Notes: generated from the sequence alone by a model not told the origin. A stretch of 56,059 bases of DNA from Rhodobacteraceae bacterium CG17_big_fil_post_rev_8_21_14_2_50_63_15 (GCA_002783205.1 PFEY01000101.1:14101-70159), one strand, 5' to 3'. Shown: positions 1 through 9,005, numbered from the stretch's first letter. Translations and numbers: made by a program.

Positions 1-68
1 ACCCCTTTCAACCAAAACGTCGTGCCCGATCCAGCTGGTTCAGGATAGCGCTGTTGGTCTGTCACATG

Positions 69-1301
69 TCATGATCCGGCAAGCTCTCGCCTGATCGCCA
101 TGACGGCGTTCTGAACTTCGATGGCAAAGTTGAAGATCAGATAGTCCGGCCAAGTTGACAGAACGACGACCAGAAGATCGGTTTCGTAGTCGATATAGAT
201 CAATTGCCCAAAGACGCCACGCGCCATCAAGTCACCGCGTCTGGCATCGTGGATCCACCATTGCCGACGATAGGCCCCGTTCGGCGCGCGATCCGTATAG
301 GGAGCGCCGAACTTGTCGGGCTCTCCCACGCGACAGCTTTGAACCCAAGCCTCGGGCACGACCTGAGTCTTACCCAAGCGCCCACCCTGCGCCATCATCA
401 GCCCAAATCGCCCGTAATCCCTGAGGGTGGCGTTGAATCCACCATCGGCAAGCGCCGTGCCAGCCCGATCGACGGTGAAAAACGCGTCGCGTTCGGCCCC
501 GAGTTTTGACCAGATACGGTCCGACAGCAGTTGTGCAAGTGGAGCGCCCAGAGACCGCTCGATCGCCCATGCAATCACGTCCGACTCGATGGAACGATAC
601 GAGAAACTCTTTCCATGCGGCCGTTCCTGACTCAGAGTCAGGATAACGTCGCGGATGGTAGAAACTTCTTCTCCCGGTCTTTGGGGACGCCAGCCGCTTG
701 CGATGTCGATGCGCGTCATGTCTGAATGCGGCACACCGTAATCTTCCGTAAAGCGGACACCGCTCTGCATGTCGAGAACCTGATTCAGTGACGCCCGGGC
801 ATAGCCACAGGCAGCCAGTTCCGGCACGATATCGACGAGGGGCATCTCTAAATCCAGCAACCCTTCGTGATGCAGAACGCCTGCTAGTGTCCCGACGATG
901 GATTTGGCCACGGATTGGGACAGATGCGGCGTGTGGGGTTGCATATCATTGAAATAGCGTTCCTCGATCACCTCTCCGCGATGACAGACCAGAAACCCGT
1001 CTACGTAGGTGTGGGTCAGCCCTTGGTCCACCGTCCGCTTTTCACCGTCGGCCCCGGTGTAGACGAGTCCACCTAAATCGCCGGTATTTTTCGGCAATTC
1101 GATGATCTGTCCGGCCCGACGCACATCGCTCGTTGGGAAAAGCGAGCGAATGTTCTGAAAAGACCATCTGTTGAATGGCGCAAGATCCCAATTCTCAAGC
1201 GTCGGCCGCTTCTCTGGCGGTGGAGGAAAACCCTGCATTATACCCATTTCGCGGGCCGTCAGAGGCTGCTTTGGATGTCCCGACTGAGTGATGATCGCCA
1301 T
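69..1301 (-). CDS. Serine hydrolase, beta-lactamase / 6-aminohexanoate-dimer hydrolase fold
   Basis: This 410-residue protein belongs to the serine beta-lactamase-like / class C hydrolase superfamily that includes nylon-oligomer hydrolase NylB. The nucleophile motif SVAK is visible at residues 130-133, inside SQSVAKSIVG. A second-motif tyrosine is likely Y233 in SYRSIESD. There is no obvious signal peptide, so it is probably cytoplasmic. It is the last gene of the leftward polyamine-type ABC operon, 56 bases after potD. The family cleaves amide or ester bonds. That it acts on an amide-linked compound imported by the upstream transporter is inference from context. A carboxylesterase or peptidase role is equally possible. 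Confidence 0.85.
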   Translation of the reverse strand: MAIITQSGHPKQPLTAREMGIMQGFPPPPEKRPTLENWDLAPFNRWSFQNIRSLFPTSDVRRAGQIIELPKNTGDLGGLVYTGADGEKRTVDQGLTHTYVDGFLVCHRGEVIEERYFNDMQPHTPHLSQSVAKSIVGTLAGVLHHEGLLDLEMPLVDIVPELAACGYARASLNQVLDMQSGVRFTEDYGVPHSDMTRIDIASGWRPQRPGEEVSTIRDVILTLSQERPHGKSFSYRSIESDVIAWAIERSLGAPLAQLLSDRIWSKLGAERDAFFTVDRAGTALADGGFNATLRDYGRFGLMMAQGGRLGKTQVVPEAWVQSCRVGEPDKFGAPYTDRAPNGAYRRQWWIHDARRGDLMARGVFGQLIYIDYETDLLVVVLSTWPDYLIFNFAIEVQNAVMAIRRELAGS

Positions 1302-1318
1302 GTGAGACCCTCTAAGCG

Positions 1319-1344
1319 GAGTGGCGAGCCAGGGCGCGCCACTC
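1319..1344. other. Perfect 8-bp hairpin between potD and the serine hydrolase gene
   Basis: The arms GAGTGGCG (1319-1326) and CGCCACTC (1337-1344) are exact complements around a 10-base loop. On the plus strand the stem is followed directly by TTTTT, the form of an intrinsic terminator, but that faces against the operon. On the leftward transcript the stem lies just after the potD stop without a U-tract. It may stabilise the potD 3' end or attenuate the hydrolase gene. Confidence 0.6.
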
Positions 1345-1357
1345 TTTTTGATTTCAC

Positions 1358-2395
1358 TTACTGCTTCAGCCGCGTCCAGATCTTGTTGTAGAGATCCACC
1401 GTCTCCTGCGGACAGGGTTGAACGAAGTCGGGGGTTGGCGCATCTGCTGGCATGACGATTTCCGGTGCCGAAAGCATTGCCTCATCCATGAAGGCCTCGC
1501 TCCCCTTGATGCCATTGGCGTAGCGGGCAAAGTTCGAGATCATCGCGGCATTTTCCGGTGCCATGATGAAATTCACGAAGAGCTTTGCGTTTTCCATGTT
1601 CGGTGCGTCCGATAGCACCGCCACGTTATCCATCCAGCCGGTAAAGCCTTCCTTGGGATAGGCATACTGAAGCGTCGGACGCTGCTCGCGCGCGCGCATC
1701 GCGGCACCGTTCCAGTTCTGAGACAGATCAACGTCGCCCGATGTCAGCTTTTCGATGGTGGAGTAGTCCATCGTGCGCCAGTGCTGCTTTGCGTTCAAAA
1801 GCAGTTCGGTCACTTGCTTCAGCTCTTCGACATTTCCGTTGCACCTTTCGTAACCGAGATAGCGCAGCCCGGCATTGATCACATCGTTCATGTCATTGAG
1901 CATGTTGATCCGGCCCTTCAATTCGTCAGGCGGCTCAAAGAGCAGTGCGAGTGTATTGATATCACCCTTGTAGACGGCGGTATCGACCGTAAAGGATGTC
2001 GTGCCCCATTGCCATGGAACCGAATAGCTACGGCCCGGATCCCACCAGACATCGACCCATTTGGGATCGAGGTTCTTGAAGTTTTCCATCTCGTTTGGCT
2101 TGATCTCCGCCAGAAGACCCTCACCGATCATGACCTTGATCATGTAGTCACCGGGGACGACGATATCATATCCGGTGCCGCCCTCCTTGACCTTGGCCAG
2201 CATGGTTTCATTGGAATCATAGCCGTCAAGGGTAACGTCCACATCGTATTCCGCTTTGAACTTCTCGATCAATTCGGGACTGGTGTAGTTTCCCCAGTTG
2301 TAGATGTTCAGCTTGCCTTCGGCCAATACAGGCGAGCCAGCAAGAAGACCCATGGCAACCACCACAGGTGTCAGTCGATGTCTCTTTCTTGTCAT
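1358..2395 (-). CDS. potD: Polyamine-type ABC transporter substrate-binding protein (PotD/PotF family)
   Basis: This is a 345-residue periplasmic solute-binding protein of the spermidine/putrescine family. The N-terminus MTRKRHRLTP leads into a hydrophobic signal peptide ending near VLAEG, followed by the family's opening LNIYNWGNY. Also typical are YDIVVPGDYM and SQNWNGAAM. I chose the ATG at 2395 because GAGGAGGC sits about 6 bases upstream; an in-frame start 12 codons earlier lacks this site. It is encoded after its permeases rather than before them, and hairpins flank it on both sides. The exact ligand (spermidine, putrescine or another amine) cannot be read from the sequence. Confidence 0.9.
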   Translation of the reverse strand: MTRKRHRLTPVVVAMGLLAGSPVLAEGKLNIYNWGNYTSPELIEKFKAEYDVDVTLDGYDSNETMLAKVKEGGTGYDIVVPGDYMIKVMIGEGLLAEIKPNEMENFKNLDPKWVDVWWDPGRSYSVPWQWGTTSFTVDTAVYKGDINTLALLFEPPDELKGRINMLNDMNDVINAGLRYLGYERCNGNVEELKQVTELLLNAKQHWRTMDYSTIEKLTSGDVDLSQNWNGAAMRAREQRPTLQYAYPKEGFTGWMDNVAVLSDAPNMENAKLFVNFIMAPENAAMISNFARYANGIKGSEAFMDEAMLSAPEIVMPADAPTPDFVQPCPQETVDLYNKIWTRLKQ

Positions 2396-2417
2396 TTGTG
2401 CCTCCTCTGTTGTTGTG

Positions 2418-2443
2418 GAGCGGGCGCGCACAAACGCCCGCTC
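2418..2443 (-). promoter_or_regulatory. Intercistronic 9-bp hairpin between potC and potD
   Basis: GAGCGGGCG (2418-2426) and CGCCCGCTC (2435-2443) pair perfectly around an 8-base loop. The structure begins directly after the potC stop codon and ends about 23 bases before the potD start. Such hairpins commonly protect the binding-protein segment from exonucleases or cause partial termination, giving unequal expression of permease and binding protein. That role is inferred here. Confidence 0.6.
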
Positions 2444-3265
2444 TCAGGTGCGCTTTCTTCCCAAAAAGAAGAACAGCGTGACGAAAATCAGGGTCAGACC
2501 CAGCAAAAGGGTCGAAACGGCGTTGATCTCGGGCGTAATGCCCCGACGGATCTGGCCGAGAATGTAGATCGGAAGTGTCGTTTCGCCGGGCCCCGCCACC
2601 AAAAGAGTGATGATCACGTCATCAAGCGAAACCACGAATGCCAGCATCGCCCCGGCGAATATACCTGGCAGCAGCAACGGCAGCGTGACCCTCCAAAAGA
2701 CCCTCAGAGGCGTCGCGTAGAGGTCGGCTGCCGCTTGCTCCAAGGAGAGATTCATGTCCTCCAGACGCGCCCGGATCGGCATGTAGGCAAAGGGAATGCA
2801 AAAGACCGTATGTGCCACCATCAGATAGCCGATCCCTGTGACCCCGGTCAGCCGCTTGAGGATCGCAAAGAACGACAGCGTCGCCACCGCCGTCACGATC
2901 TCTGGCACCATCAGCGGCTGGTTGATGATGGCATAGGCCGCAGTCTGACCACGAAATGCTGGTGTGCGTGTGGTGGCAAGCGCAGCCATCGTCGCAAATA
3001 TCACGGAAAAGAAGGTTGCGAACGCAGCGACCTGAAACGATACGAGTGTTGCATTGCGGATACCGTCATTGCCGAAGGCCGCCGCATACCAACGGAAGCT
3101 GAACTCTGTCCACCGCACGACCGAGCGGTTGTCGTTGAAGGAAAAAACGACCAGCACCACGATCGGCGCATAGAGCACGAACATGCACGCGATGGCGATC
3201 TGATCAAAGCCGGGCTGCTTGCGCAGATCCTGCATTCGGCGGCGGCGAAAGGACAGATCAACCAT
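2444..3265 (-). CDS. potC: Polyamine-type ABC transporter permease (PotC/PotI family)
   Basis: A 273-residue inner-membrane permease with about six hydrophobic helices. The first is near residues 24-43 (IAIACMFVLYAPIVVLVVFSF). The EAA loop that docks on the ATPase is present as EQAAADLYATPLRVFWRVTLP. Its start overlaps the end of the preceding permease gene by 8 bases, implying translational coupling. The short basic N-terminus MVDLSFRRRR fits the cytoplasmic side. It should form the channel heterodimer with the PotB-type protein. Confidence 0.92.
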   Translation of the reverse strand: MVDLSFRRRRMQDLRKQPGFDQIAIACMFVLYAPIVVLVVFSFNDNRSVVRWTEFSFRWYAAAFGNDGIRNATLVSFQVAAFATFFSVIFATMAALATTRTPAFRGQTAAYAIINQPLMVPEIVTAVATLSFFAILKRLTGVTGIGYLMVAHTVFCIPFAYMPIRARLEDMNLSLEQAAADLYATPLRVFWRVTLPLLLPGIFAGAMLAFVVSLDDVIITLLVAGPGETTLPIYILGQIRRGITPEINAVSTLLLGLTLIFVTLFFFLGRKRT

Positions 3266-4208
3266 GGTGCGCGCCTTGCTTGCCAGCGTTACGGACGTAA
3301 ATGAGCAACGCCGCCATCACGACCACCATCAGGATCAGCGCCGCCGCCGACCCGAAGGGCCAGTTTCTTGAAGAGCCGAACTGCAATGCGATCATGTTGC
3401 CGATCATCAGCTTCTTGCCGCCGCCCAAGAGTTCGGGCGTGATGTAGGCACCAAGCCCAGGAATGAACACCAGGATGCAGCCTGCCACTATTCCGGGCTT
3501 GGCCATCGGAATAATGATCCGTCGCAACACCTGAAAGCGGTTTGCATAAAGATCATACGCCGCCTCGACCAGTTTGAAATCAAGCTTTTCGAGAGAGGCA
3601 TAGAGCGGCAACACCATGAAGGGCAGATAACTGTAGATGAGCCCTATGAACACGGCGCCGTCGGTATAAAGAATATTGAGCGGAGTCTCGATCACCCCGA
3701 CCGACATCAGCCCCAGATTGATGATCCCCTCGTCGCGAATGATGAGCAGAATCGCATAGGTGCGGATGAGCAAGTTGGTCCAGAATGGCAAAGTAATCAG
3801 AAACAGCCATATGTTCCGTTGCTCGCGGGGTTTGGACGCGATGAAATACGCGGTCGGAAAGCCAAGGATGAGCGCCCCGATCGTCGCGACCAGCGCAAGC
3901 CCGATCGAGCGGCCGTAAATCTGCAGGTAAGTGCTCGAAAGGCTGAGCGAGCCATCAAAAATGTCACGCTCGAACAGGAACTGGAGATACGCCTCGCCCG
4001 ACAGTTTCCAGGTGACACCGCCATAAGTGCCCGGAGTCAGGATGGAATAGAGCATGCTGATTGTCAGGGGAAACAGCCCAAAGATCCCGATCACCAAAAG
4101 TGCAGGCGCCAAAAGAAAGCGCCGGGTGCGGCGTTCTTCAACATCCCTCAATCGGCGCGCCCGCGCCAACCGGGTCTCATTGCTCGTATCTTGAACCGGC
4201 GCCAACAT
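3258..4208 (-). CDS. potB: Polyamine-type ABC transporter permease (PotB/PotH family)
   Basis: A 316-residue inner-membrane permease. A charged cytoplasmic N-terminus of about 30 residues precedes the first helix (FLLAPALLVIGIFGLFPL). The coupling loop reads VEAAYDLYANRFQVLRRIIIP, with the EAA-type alanine and later glycine of the family. The start codon overlaps the potA stop by one base (TGATG) and the 3' end overlaps potC by 8 bases. With PotC it forms the translocation pore. Confidence 0.92.
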   Translation of the reverse strand: MLAPVQDTSNETRLARARRLRDVEERRTRRFLLAPALLVIGIFGLFPLTISMLYSILTPGTYGGVTWKLSGEAYLQFLFERDIFDGSLSLSSTYLQIYGRSIGLALVATIGALILGFPTAYFIASKPREQRNIWLFLITLPFWTNLLIRTYAILLIIRDEGIINLGLMSVGVIETPLNILYTDGAVFIGLIYSYLPFMVLPLYASLEKLDFKLVEAAYDLYANRFQVLRRIIIPMAKPGIVAGCILVFIPGLGAYITPELLGGGKKLMIGNMIALQFGSSRNWPFGSAAALILMVVVMAALLIYVRNAGKQGAHHG

Positions 4209-5338
4209 CAGTCCACCAGGACCTGAACATGCTCTTCGGGGATTTCCACCCCGGTTCGTGCGTCCAGCGCACCTATGCTGTCAGAGGTCCGCACAACGAC
4301 TGTGGTGCCATTTTCCAAGCGCACATGCACATTGCTGCCCGATCCGAAATAGACCACGTTCTCGATCTGTCCGATGACCGAAGCCGCGGCGTCATCGGGA
4401 GCGACGAGTCGCAGGTTCTCGGGTCGAAAGGCGATGCTCACCGCCCCTTGGGAAATGCTGCTGTCGGAAAGGTAAGCGGTCAGGCTAGCGCCACCGGGCA
4501 AAGTCACCTGCCCCTTTGCGCCTGTGACATTGCCGAGAGTCGCATCAATGATGTTGATATCCCCGATGAAGTCCGCCACGAACCGCTTGGCGGGCCGGTT
4601 GTAGATCTCTTTCGGCGCTCCAATCTGAAGAATGTTTCCTGCCTGCATCACCGCGACCCGGTCCGACATGGTCAGCGCCTCTTCCTGATCATGTGTCACG
4701 AATACAAAGGTTATGCCGGTTTCATTTTGTAGGCGCTTCAATTCGATCTGCATGTCTTTACGCAACTTCAGATCGAGCGCCGATAACGGTTCGTCCAGAA
4801 GAAGCACCTTGGGGCGCGGCGCCAGGGCCCGAGCCAGAGCGACGCGCTGCTGCTGCCCACCTGAAAGTTGATCGGTCCGACGGTTGGCCAAAGCCTCCAT
4901 GCGCACCAGCGACAACATGGCTCTGGTCGTCTGCTCGATTTCAGCATCAGGCTTGCGCAACATTTCAAGACCAAAGCGGATATTCTGCGAAACAGTCATA
5001 TGGGGAAAGAGCGCATAGCTCTGAAACACGGTGTTCACAGGTCGCTTGTAAGGCGGCAAATGACCGATCTCTTGCCCATCAAGCAGAATCTGCCCGCGCG
5101 TCGGCAACTCGAATCCTGCAATCAACCGCAAAAGTGTCGTCTTTCCGCAACCTGAAGGTCCCAGTAGCGTGAAAAACTCGTTCTCCAGAATCCTGACAGA
5201 TACCGCATCCAGCGCTGTGACCGCTTGTTCTCCACGGCCGAATTCCTTGGTCACCCGATCAACAAGGACCATGTCGCGCCCCTGTTCGGCCTCGTCTAGA
5301 CCTGTGCCCTTCATCGGTGACAAAGCTGCATCTGCCAT
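4208..5338 (-). CDS. potA: Polyamine-type ABC transporter ATPase (PotA family)
   Basis: A 376-residue cytoplasmic ATPase. From the chosen start, Walker A GPSGCGKT is at residues 60-67, the Q-loop glutamine near 106, the signature LSGGQQ at 158-163, and Walker B LLLDEP at 179-184. The H-loop lies in [11 protein letters not shown]-terminal TOBE-like region of about 130 residues, as in PotA and PotG, follows. The ATG at 5338 ([10 protein letters not shown]) gives the usual family length; a start 23 codons upstream adds sequence without homology. It is the first gene of the leftward operon. Confidence 0.92.
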   Translation of the reverse strand: MADAALSPMKGTGLDEAEQGRDMVLVDRVTKEFGRGEQAVTALDAVSVRILENEFFTLLGPSGCGKTTLLRLIAGFELPTRGQILLDGQEIGHLPPYKRPVNTVFQSYALFPHMTVSQNIRFGLEMLRKPDAEIEQTTRAMLSLVRMEALANRRTDQLSGGQQQRVALARALAPRPKVLLLDEPLSALDLKLRKDMQIELKRLQNETGITFVFVTHDQEEALTMSDRVAVMQAGNILQIGAPKEIYNRPAKRFVADFIGDINIIDATLGNVTGAKGQVTLPGGASLTAYLSDSSISQGAVSIAFRPENLRLVAPDDAAASVIGQIENVVYFGSGSNVHVRLENGTTVVVRTSDSIGALDARTGVEIPEEHVQVLVD

Positions 5339-5825
5339 GTCTGGCCACCCCGTTGATTTTTCATGAAAGCCTAAGCCTTTGCAGCACCTGCGGTAAATAC
5401 CCCTCAAGGGATAGGCTGGACCAGCCGCGCTCTGGCGTCCTGATGGCCGTCAGAGACGCCGAAAAAAGTGACGCTTCGATGCCATTCCGAGCGTCCTGTC
5501 AAGCCTCGACAGCGGATCACGAAGGCACCGAACAACGCGGACAGATGGGAAACCTTGGGGTGAACGTCCATGTCCGCGCGTTCAGGGCGTTCTCCCGGCA
5601 AGGCGCCTTCGCCACATCGCTCACTGTGACCCCTTTCGTCGGGACATCGCTGCAAGGACCGCGAACAGAAGGCACAACCCGCCCTCTATCAGACCAGCCA
5701 TGGCAGCGGCCCTCATTCATACAAGATCCGAAAAGGTAGGGCTGGACAAATTAACGGCTGTAGTGTCCTTCTGGTCAGAAATGCGGGAAAAGTTTCCCCA
5801 ATGAACAAAACCGGGAGGAAGAAAC
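5339..5825. promoter_or_regulatory. 487-base divergent control region between potA and dctP
   Basis: No convincing gene lies here. Both importers must be transcribed outward from this region. Close to dctP there is a dyad GGGAAA-AG-TTTCCC at 5785-5798, a TTAAC half-site about 35 bases upstream of it, and a strong ribosome binding site GGGAGGAAG before the dctP ATG. Neither operon has its own regulator gene in view, so the controlling factor is unknown. The middle (about 5400-5720) contains only short open frames without family resemblance. Confidence 0.5.
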
Positions 5826-6845
5826 ATGCAGAAGTATCTGAATTATACGGCCGTGGCTGCGTTGAGCCTTGCCTTTGCCAGCGAAGCGATGGCGACGGAG
5901 TGGAACGTGTCACTCTGGGGCAAGCGCCGGGCCTTTACCGAACATGTCGAGAAACTGGCCGAACTGGTGAGCGAAAAGACTGGAGGCGCATTCACCCTCA
6001 ATATTAGTTATGGCGGGCTGTCGAACGAAAAGGAAAACCTTGACGGGATCTCTATCGGGGCGTTTGAAATGGCGCAGTTCTGCGCAGGATATCATGCCGA
6101 CAAGAATCCGTCGCTCACCGTTCTCGAACTGCCCTTCCTCGGGGTAGAGACCCTGGAAGAAGAAACCGCACTGTCGATGGCGCTTTATGCTCAGCCGGCA
6201 GTCAAGGCCGACCTCGGGCGCTGGAACGCCACACTTCTGATGCCCTCGCCAATGCCGCAGTACAATTTCGTGGGATCGGGCGACGCACCCACCACACCCG
6301 AGGCGTTCAAGGGCATGAGTGTGCGCGCCCTTGGCGGGATCGGTGACGCCATGAAAGCGGTTGGGGCGGTTCCCACATCCATGTCCGCCACCGAAGTGCG
6401 GCAAGCAATGGACAGTGGCGTGGTGAGGGCCGTCAGCTTTGCGCCGCATGCGCATATGTCGTATGGCACGATAGAGAGCGCGAAATGGTGGACCAGCAAC
6501 CTGAACCCCGGCACGGTGAATTGCCCGGTGGTGGCAAACACCGACGCTTTGAACGCCCTGTCAGACACTGAGCGCGAGGCGCTGATTGGCTCGATCGACG
6601 AGGCGCTCGCATATTATATCGACTATTACGAAAACGAAACGATGAAGGCCTGGGGTCCGGCGCTTGAGGAACGTGGAATAGAGGTGATCACCTTTGACGA
6701 CGCCTCGCTCAAAGCCTTCAAGGACGTCGCTGCCGGTCCCGCCGCAGCAAGCTGGATCGAATCCAACGCCGCGCGCGGCCTTCCTGCGCAGGAACTCTAT
6801 GACTTCGTGACCAGCAAGCTGGCCGAGATCAAAGGCGGTTCCTGA
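5826..6845 (+). CDS. dctP: TRAP transporter substrate-binding protein (DctP family)
   Basis: A 339-residue periplasmic binding protein. A signal peptide (MQKYLNYTAVAALSLAFA, cleavage likely near AMA-TEW) precedes the mature chain. DctP features include GLSNEKENLDGISIGAFEM near residues 65-83 and the VRALGG segment near 161. The conserved arginine in this segment usually salt-bridges a carboxylate ligand, suggesting an organic acid substrate. GGAGGAAG lies 5 bases upstream of the ATG. A hairpin separates it from the membrane genes downstream. Confidence 0.88.
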   Translation: MQKYLNYTAVAALSLAFASEAMATEWNVSLWGKRRAFTEHVEKLAELVSEKTGGAFTLNISYGGLSNEKENLDGISIGAFEMAQFCAGYHADKNPSLTVLELPFLGVETLEEETALSMALYAQPAVKADLGRWNATLLMPSPMPQYNFVGSGDAPTTPEAFKGMSVRALGGIGDAMKAVGAVPTSMSATEVRQAMDSGVVRAVSFAPHAHMSYGTIESAKWWTSNLNPGTVNCPVVANTDALNALSDTEREALIGSIDEALAYYIDYYENETMKAWGPALEERGIEVITFDDASLKAFKDVAAGPAAASWIESNAARGLPAQELYDFVTSKLAEIKGGS

Positions 6846-6853
6846 TCTCAGTC

Positions 6854-6884
6854 TGGCCCGTTGCACACCAGCGGTGACGGGCCA
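6854..6884 (+). promoter_or_regulatory. Intercistronic hairpin between dctP and dctQ
   Basis: TGGCCCGT (6854-6861) pairs perfectly with ACGGGCCA (6877-6884). An inner stem CACC (6866-6869) with GGTG (6873-6876) closes an AGC loop, leaving a TGCA bulge. No U-tract follows, so it looks more like an RNA-stability or attenuation element than a full terminator. It would keep the binding protein more abundant than the permease. Confidence 0.6.
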
Positions 6885-6916
6885 CTTCATTCCAAAGACG
6901 TGCAGGGGGATACCCG

Positions 6917-7549
6917 ATGGCCGGCGCAGCGTCAGTCTTGACTGACGAAAGTATTCTCAGCCATCTCGACCGCAGGCTTTACCAGTTGGAGCGAATGTTT
7001 GCCCTGCTGAGCGGGCTTGCAGTGTTTTCACTCATGATTCTTGCGGTCGTCTCGGTCGGCGGGCGCAATTTCTTCAACCAACCCCTGCCCGGTTATGTGG
7101 ACTGGATCCAGCAGATCATGCCGCTGATTGCATTCATGGGCGTGTCCTATGCACAGCGCGATGGCGGGCATATTCGGATGGACATCGTCGTGGGGCTCCT
7201 CAAGGGCCGTGGATTGTGGCTGGTCGAATTCATCATCACGCTGATCGCTCTGTTGTTGATGCTGCTGATGGTCTGGGGCAGTTGGGCGCATTTTCAGCGC
7301 AGTTTCGACTGGACGGCACCCTTCTGGAGCCGCGACAGCACGATCGACATCAGTCTTCCGATCTGGCCGGCCAAGATCCTCGCCCCGATTGCTTTTGCCG
7401 TTCTTTCGCTGCGGTTGATGCTGCAACTCTGGGCCTACGGCCGCGCGTTCACCAGCGGTGTCGAAAATCCGGTGGCGGTGCCTTTGATCGAGGATGTGGC
7501 AACCCAGGCCGCGCGCGAAGCAATGCATGTGGCGGGTCACGATGACTGA
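6917..7549 (+). CDS. dctQ: TRAP transporter small membrane subunit (DctQ family)
   Basis: A 210-residue inner-membrane protein with four hydrophobic helices, at about residues 31-53, 68-84, 103-124 and 152-172. Typical DctQ features are RNFFNQPLPGYVDW and the stretch MGVSYAQRDGGHIRMD, the usual 'A...GGHI.vd' signature of the family. It lies 71 bases after dctP and 12 bases before dctM and should form the permease together with DctM. Confidence 0.9.
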   Translation: MAGAASVLTDESILSHLDRRLYQLERMFALLSGLAVFSLMILAVVSVGGRNFFNQPLPGYVDWIQQIMPLIAFMGVSYAQRDGGHIRMDIVVGLLKGRGLWLVEFIITLIALLLMLLMVWGSWAHFQRSFDWTAPFWSRDSTIDISLPIWPAKILAPIAFAVLSLRLMLQLWAYGRAFTSGVENPVAVPLIEDVATQAAREAMHVAGHDD

Positions 7550-7561
7550 AATGCGGGTCTG

Positions 7562-8962
7562 ATGGAACCGATCGAGATCGGAATAATCGTCACCGGCCTC
7601 ATGCTGGTGGTTGTCCTTCTGGGGATGCGGGTGGCCTTTGCCGCCGCACTGGCGGGGATGGTCGGACTGATCTGGATCTTCTGGTCCAAGAAGGGCTATG
7701 ATGGCGATCAGTTTTTCTGGGCCTTGACCGTCGCCGTCAAGACCGCCGGACAGGTGCCGCATTCCAAGGTCAGCTCACAAGCGCTCAGCCTGATTCCAAC
7801 GTTCATCCTGATCGGGTATCTGGCCTATTATGCCGGTCTGACGCAGGCGCTTTTCGAGGCGGCAAAACGCTGGATCGCATGGGTGCCAGGCGGCTTGGCC
7901 GTGTCAACCGTTTTCGCCACCGCAGGGTTTGCCGCCGTGTCCGGGGCAAGCGTGGCCACCGCGGCAGTTTTTGCGCGGATCGCGATCCCTGAAATGTTGG
8001 CTATCGGCTATGACAAACGGTTTGCCGCAGGAGTCGTGGCGGCGGCAGGCACACTGGCCAGCCTCATACCACCTTCCGCCCTCTTGGTGATTTATGCGAT
8101 CATCGTCGAGCAGGATGTCGGCAAGCTATTGCTCGCAGGGTTCGTTCCAGGTGTTTTCTCGGCCATTGTCTATGCTCTGCTGATTGTTGGTATGGCAATG
8201 ACAATCAAGGGCTTTGGGCCACCGGTTAGGGGCTTCAGCTGGCGCGAACGTTTCGTTTCCCTGCCGCCAGCATTACCCATCGTGTTTGTCGTCGTGACCA
8301 TCATTTTCTTTATCTACAACCCGTTTGGAGGCGACGCCTGGGGCACACCCACCGAGGGCGGCGCGATCGGAGCCTTCGTGGTGTTCCTGATGGCGCTCTG
8401 GCGCGGCATGCGCTGGCCCGATCTGAAGGACGCGCTCTTGGAAACCGCGAAGCTGAGCGTGATGATCTTTACCATCATCTGGGGCGTGCTGATCTATGTG
8501 CGCTTTCTGGGTTTTGCCGATCTGCCTCATGCGTTTGCCAACTGGATAACATCGCTCACCATGTCGCCGATGCTGATCCTGATCTGCATCCTGCTGGCCT
8601 ATGCCGTGTTGGGCATGTTCATGGATGCCATCGGAATGCTGCTTCTGACCCTACCGGTGGTTTACCCGGCGGTCATGGCGCTCAATGGCGGGATCGGGGT
8701 CAGCGCCGCAGAAAGTGCATTTGGCATGAATGGCCAGATGTGTGCGATCTGGTTCGGAATTCTGGTCGTCAAGATGGCGGAGTTCTGTCTGATTACGCCA
8801 CCCATTGGGCTCAACTGCTTTGTTGTGGCCGGCGTGCGAGAAGATCTCAGTGTGCAGGACGTGTTCCGGGGCGTTATGCCGTTCTTCTTTGCCGATGCTG
8901 TCACGATTGCCTTGCTGGTCGCCTTTCCGGCGATCATTCTGTGGCTTCCTTCGCAGGCTTGA
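7562..8962 (+). CDS. dctM: TRAP transporter large membrane subunit (DctM family)
   Basis: A 466-residue inner-membrane protein with roughly 12-13 helices that carries the ion-coupled transport path. Family hallmarks are VSGASVATAAVFARIAIPEM near residue 125, followed by GTLASLIPPSALLVIYAI near 163. The C-terminal half has EFCLITPPIGLNCFVV near 412. Length and order (P-Q-M) are standard. It ends 91 bases before motB, so the transporter and flagellar clusters abut without a clear strong terminator; a weak GTCTC/GAGAC hairpin lies at 8972-8989. Confidence 0.92.
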   Translation: MEPIEIGIIVTGLMLVVVLLGMRVAFAAALAGMVGLIWIFWSKKGYDGDQFFWALTVAVKTAGQVPHSKVSSQALSLIPTFILIGYLAYYAGLTQALFEAAKRWIAWVPGGLAVSTVFATAGFAAVSGASVATAAVFARIAIPEMLAIGYDKRFAAGVVAAAGTLASLIPPSALLVIYAIIVEQDVGKLLLAGFVPGVFSAIVYALLIVGMAMTIKGFGPPVRGFSWRERFVSLPPALPIVFVVVTIIFFIYNPFGGDAWGTPTEGGAIGAFVVFLMALWRGMRWPDLKDALLETAKLSVMIFTIIWGVLIYVRFLGFADLPHAFANWITSLTMSPMLILICILLAYAVLGMFMDAIGMLLLTLPVVYPAVMALNGGIGVSAAESAFGMNGQMCAIWFGILVVKMAEFCLITPPIGLNCFVVAGVREDLSVQDVFRGVMPFFFADAVTIALLVAFPAIILWLPSQA

Positions 8963-8990
8963 TGGCGATTAGTCTCTAAAATTCGAGACG

Positions 8991-9005
8991 TTAAGAGCCG
9001 GGTAA
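8991..9005 (+). promoter_or_regulatory. CtrA-like box upstream of motB
   Basis: TTAAGAGCCGGGTAA has the form TTAA-N7-GTAA, one mismatch from the CtrA consensus TTAA-N7-TTAA. It lies 48 bases before the likely motB ATG. It is one of seven such boxes in flagellar promoter gaps of this window. Confidence 0.5.

Noticed and set aside
1781..3304. Rightward open frame of 507 codons
   Set aside because: It runs antisense to potD and potC, which have clear family motifs. Its translation is rich in Arg, His and Gln and has no recognisable domain.
5621..5716. Leftward 31-codon frame with one hydrophobic segment (MRAAAMAGLIEGG...)
   Set aside because: No ribosome binding site, no family resemblance, and high-GC sequence gives such frames by chance.
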